Source: an uncultured bacterium (lineage in GTDB: Bacteria > Margulisbacteria > Marinamargulisbacteria > SXXA01). From it: a DNA stretch of 64,000 bases. The notes below the pieces were generated by a model, which saw nothing but the letters and a program-made list of their open reading frames with translations, had not been told where the DNA came from and made no database searches. Made by a program: the position numbers and the translations under genes. The stretch is taken from the NCBI GenBank assembly GCA_903864835.1, contig CAIPHK010000011.1, forward strand, positions 83,390 through 147,389, written 5' to 3'. Shown here piece after piece: positions 63,250 to 64,000 of the stretch (positions within the stretch are counted from its first letter, which is position 1; each line of letters starts with the position of its first letter).

Positions 63250-64000
63250 CTAAAAGTCAGAGGTGGGTTGCGATAGCATATCAACTCGGGCCAAATCATA
63301 GGCGGCAGTGGTCCGGTCGGATCCCCAAATATCATCTGGACTGACACCAATCCAGCTCCCATCGCTATTGGCCAAATCCCAACGGTTCCATTTGGTTCGA
63401 TTGGAATCCAGGTCAATATGAGAATCATAATCATGGAAGGTAAGCCAAACTAACTTCGAACAGTAGGCGGAGCTAATATCTGATTTGCTACTCCATCGGG
63501 CCAAAAAGCTAAGATTCGATGTTTTATTTTTGTCGATGAGCTTCGGGAAATATGGCGTACCTAGATACCTGTTACGTGCGGCAGAAATAGCCGACTGCTC
63601 TTGGGATTTATTTAGACCCGCGACCCCTTTTGTTCCATAAGCCAATACTTTCCCCCATTTTTCGTCCGTATTTCTTATATCGACTAGCCCTTCCATAGAA
63701 TCAAATACAAAATGGCGTGATTTGTTGGTAATCATTCCCGTATGTGTCCAAGAGGAAATTAAGTGAACTGCCTTACCCACTAAAGAATTAGACCGAATAA
63801 AAATAATATCTCCATTCTCAGCCGCCATAAAGTTCCAGTCGATTGGGATCGGCGAAGTGGATCCAAATGACAGAGTGGTCTTTGTCGTTGGTGAATTTTT
63901 GCTGGGGCCACTTCGTTTGATGTACCCGGAATAAGAGGCCTTGATTGCAGCCGCATTTTTCTTTTTCCAAGCAACTGCGACTAATGAACCTGAATCCACA
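63250..64000 (-). CDS. YiiX-like papain-fold amidase, 5' end missing
   Basis: The C-terminal 249 or so residues of a gene that runs off the right edge; the GTG at 63999 is probably internal. It shows GDIIFIRSNS, then LISSWTHTGMI (catalytic-type His after a short strand) and, later, SSAYCSKLVWLTF (catalytic-type Cys). The end is WIGVSPDDIW. That His-before-Cys order is the circularly permuted NlpC/P60 arrangement of YiiX/YaeF proteins. These act on lipids, amides or peptide crosslinks of the envelope. It is the first visible gene of a minus-strand set with the propeller lipoprotein and the MBOAT-like enzyme. Confidence 0.75.
   Translation of the reverse strand, partial: VDSGSLVAVAWKKKNAAAIKASYSGYIKRSGPSKNSPTTKTTLSFGSTSPIPIDWNFMAAENGDIIFIRSNSLVGKAVHLISSWTHTGMITNKSRHFVFDSMEGLVDIRNTDEKWGKVLAYGTKGVAGLNKSQEQSAISAARNRYLGTPYFPKLIDKNKTSNLSFLARWSSKSDISSAYCSKLVWLTFHDYDSHIDLDSNRTKWNRWDLANSDGSWIGVSPDDIWGSDRTTAAYDLARVDMLSQPTSDF

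Noticed and set aside
1..64000. CRISPR arrays, tRNA or rRNA genes, insertion sequences, prophage
   Set aside because: I looked for spaced repeats, cloverleaf-like stretches, transposase motifs and phage genes and saw none. The genes are almost all housekeeping or envelope functions with continuous spacing.
1..64000. Sigma-54 (-24/-12) promoters that the activator at 20662 might use
   Set aside because: Several TGGCAC stretches occur within genes, but none that I checked has TTGC at the right distance in an intergenic position.

Overview
The window comes from a diderm (Gram-negative type) bacterium with roughly even base composition and very compact gene packing. There is no rRNA, tRNA, CRISPR array or insertion sequence that I can see. 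An outer membrane is indicated by a secretin, an Omp85 protein with a TamB partner, a PorV-like barrel and several lipoboxes. The species cannot be named from the sequence. The lipid-A-disaccharide-synthase-related glycosyltransferase at 4789 belongs to a family I know mainly from cyanobacteria, which makes a deep lineage near Cyanobacteria/Margulisbacteria conceivable, but this is only a hint.

Layout. 1-1787 (minus) is the end of a pilus or type II secretion operon (GspL/PilN-like, GspM/PilO-like, and a secretin cut by the window edge). 1926-2684 is a periplasmic FKBP isomerase followed by a terminator. 2765-12672 (plus) is an envelope operon: two beta-propeller lipoproteins, a glycosyltransferase, TamB and a TamA-like Omp85. 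12751-22116 (plus) is a tightly overlapping run: thioredoxin, a helical protein, a serpin, a FabL-type enoyl reductase, FolC, FtsL, FtsI, two glycosyltransferases and a sigma-54 activator. 22127-23336 is a Fic AMP transferase behind two near-identical palindromic operators. MscS, signal peptidase I, a ThiS-like protein and a PEGA/barrel protein follow.

26309-44072 (minus) is one 16-gene same-strand run: gyrB, gyrA, moxR, DUF58, a DUF4381-like gene, batA, batB, a TPR gene, batD, a batE-like gene, a PorV-like barrel, murC, murB, ddl, bioC, bioD. Most junctions overlap by 1 to 20 bases. 44269-46691 (plus) is a SxtJ / DUF5989 / carbamoyltransferase cassette, with an SGNH hydrolase (minus) facing it, then an M16 peptidase and rsmE. 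51234-60683 (plus) carries nadC, a family-4 uracil-DNA glycosylase, an archaeal-like P-loop kinase, murA, two polysaccharide deacetylases around a HAD protein, and a large GlnE-type adenylyltransferase with an N-terminal tandem-ACT-like extension. 60789-64000 (minus) holds an MBOAT-like acyltransferase, a propeller lipoprotein and a partial YiiX-like amidase.

Together the genes mostly serve cell-envelope building: peptidoglycan precursors (murA, murB, murC, ddl), septal synthesis (ftsL, ftsI), outer-membrane assembly (tamA/tamB), surface glycan synthesis and modification, and protein export. The points most worth following are the ACT-GlnE fusion, the Fic twin operators, the carbamoyltransferase cassette, the ThiS protein with a tail beyond its di-glycine, a secreted serpin, and several promoters placed so that the transcript would be leaderless. 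No intergenic stretch exceeds 300 bases; the longest are 44073-44268, 24399-24578 (no convincing promoter seen) and 1788-1925.
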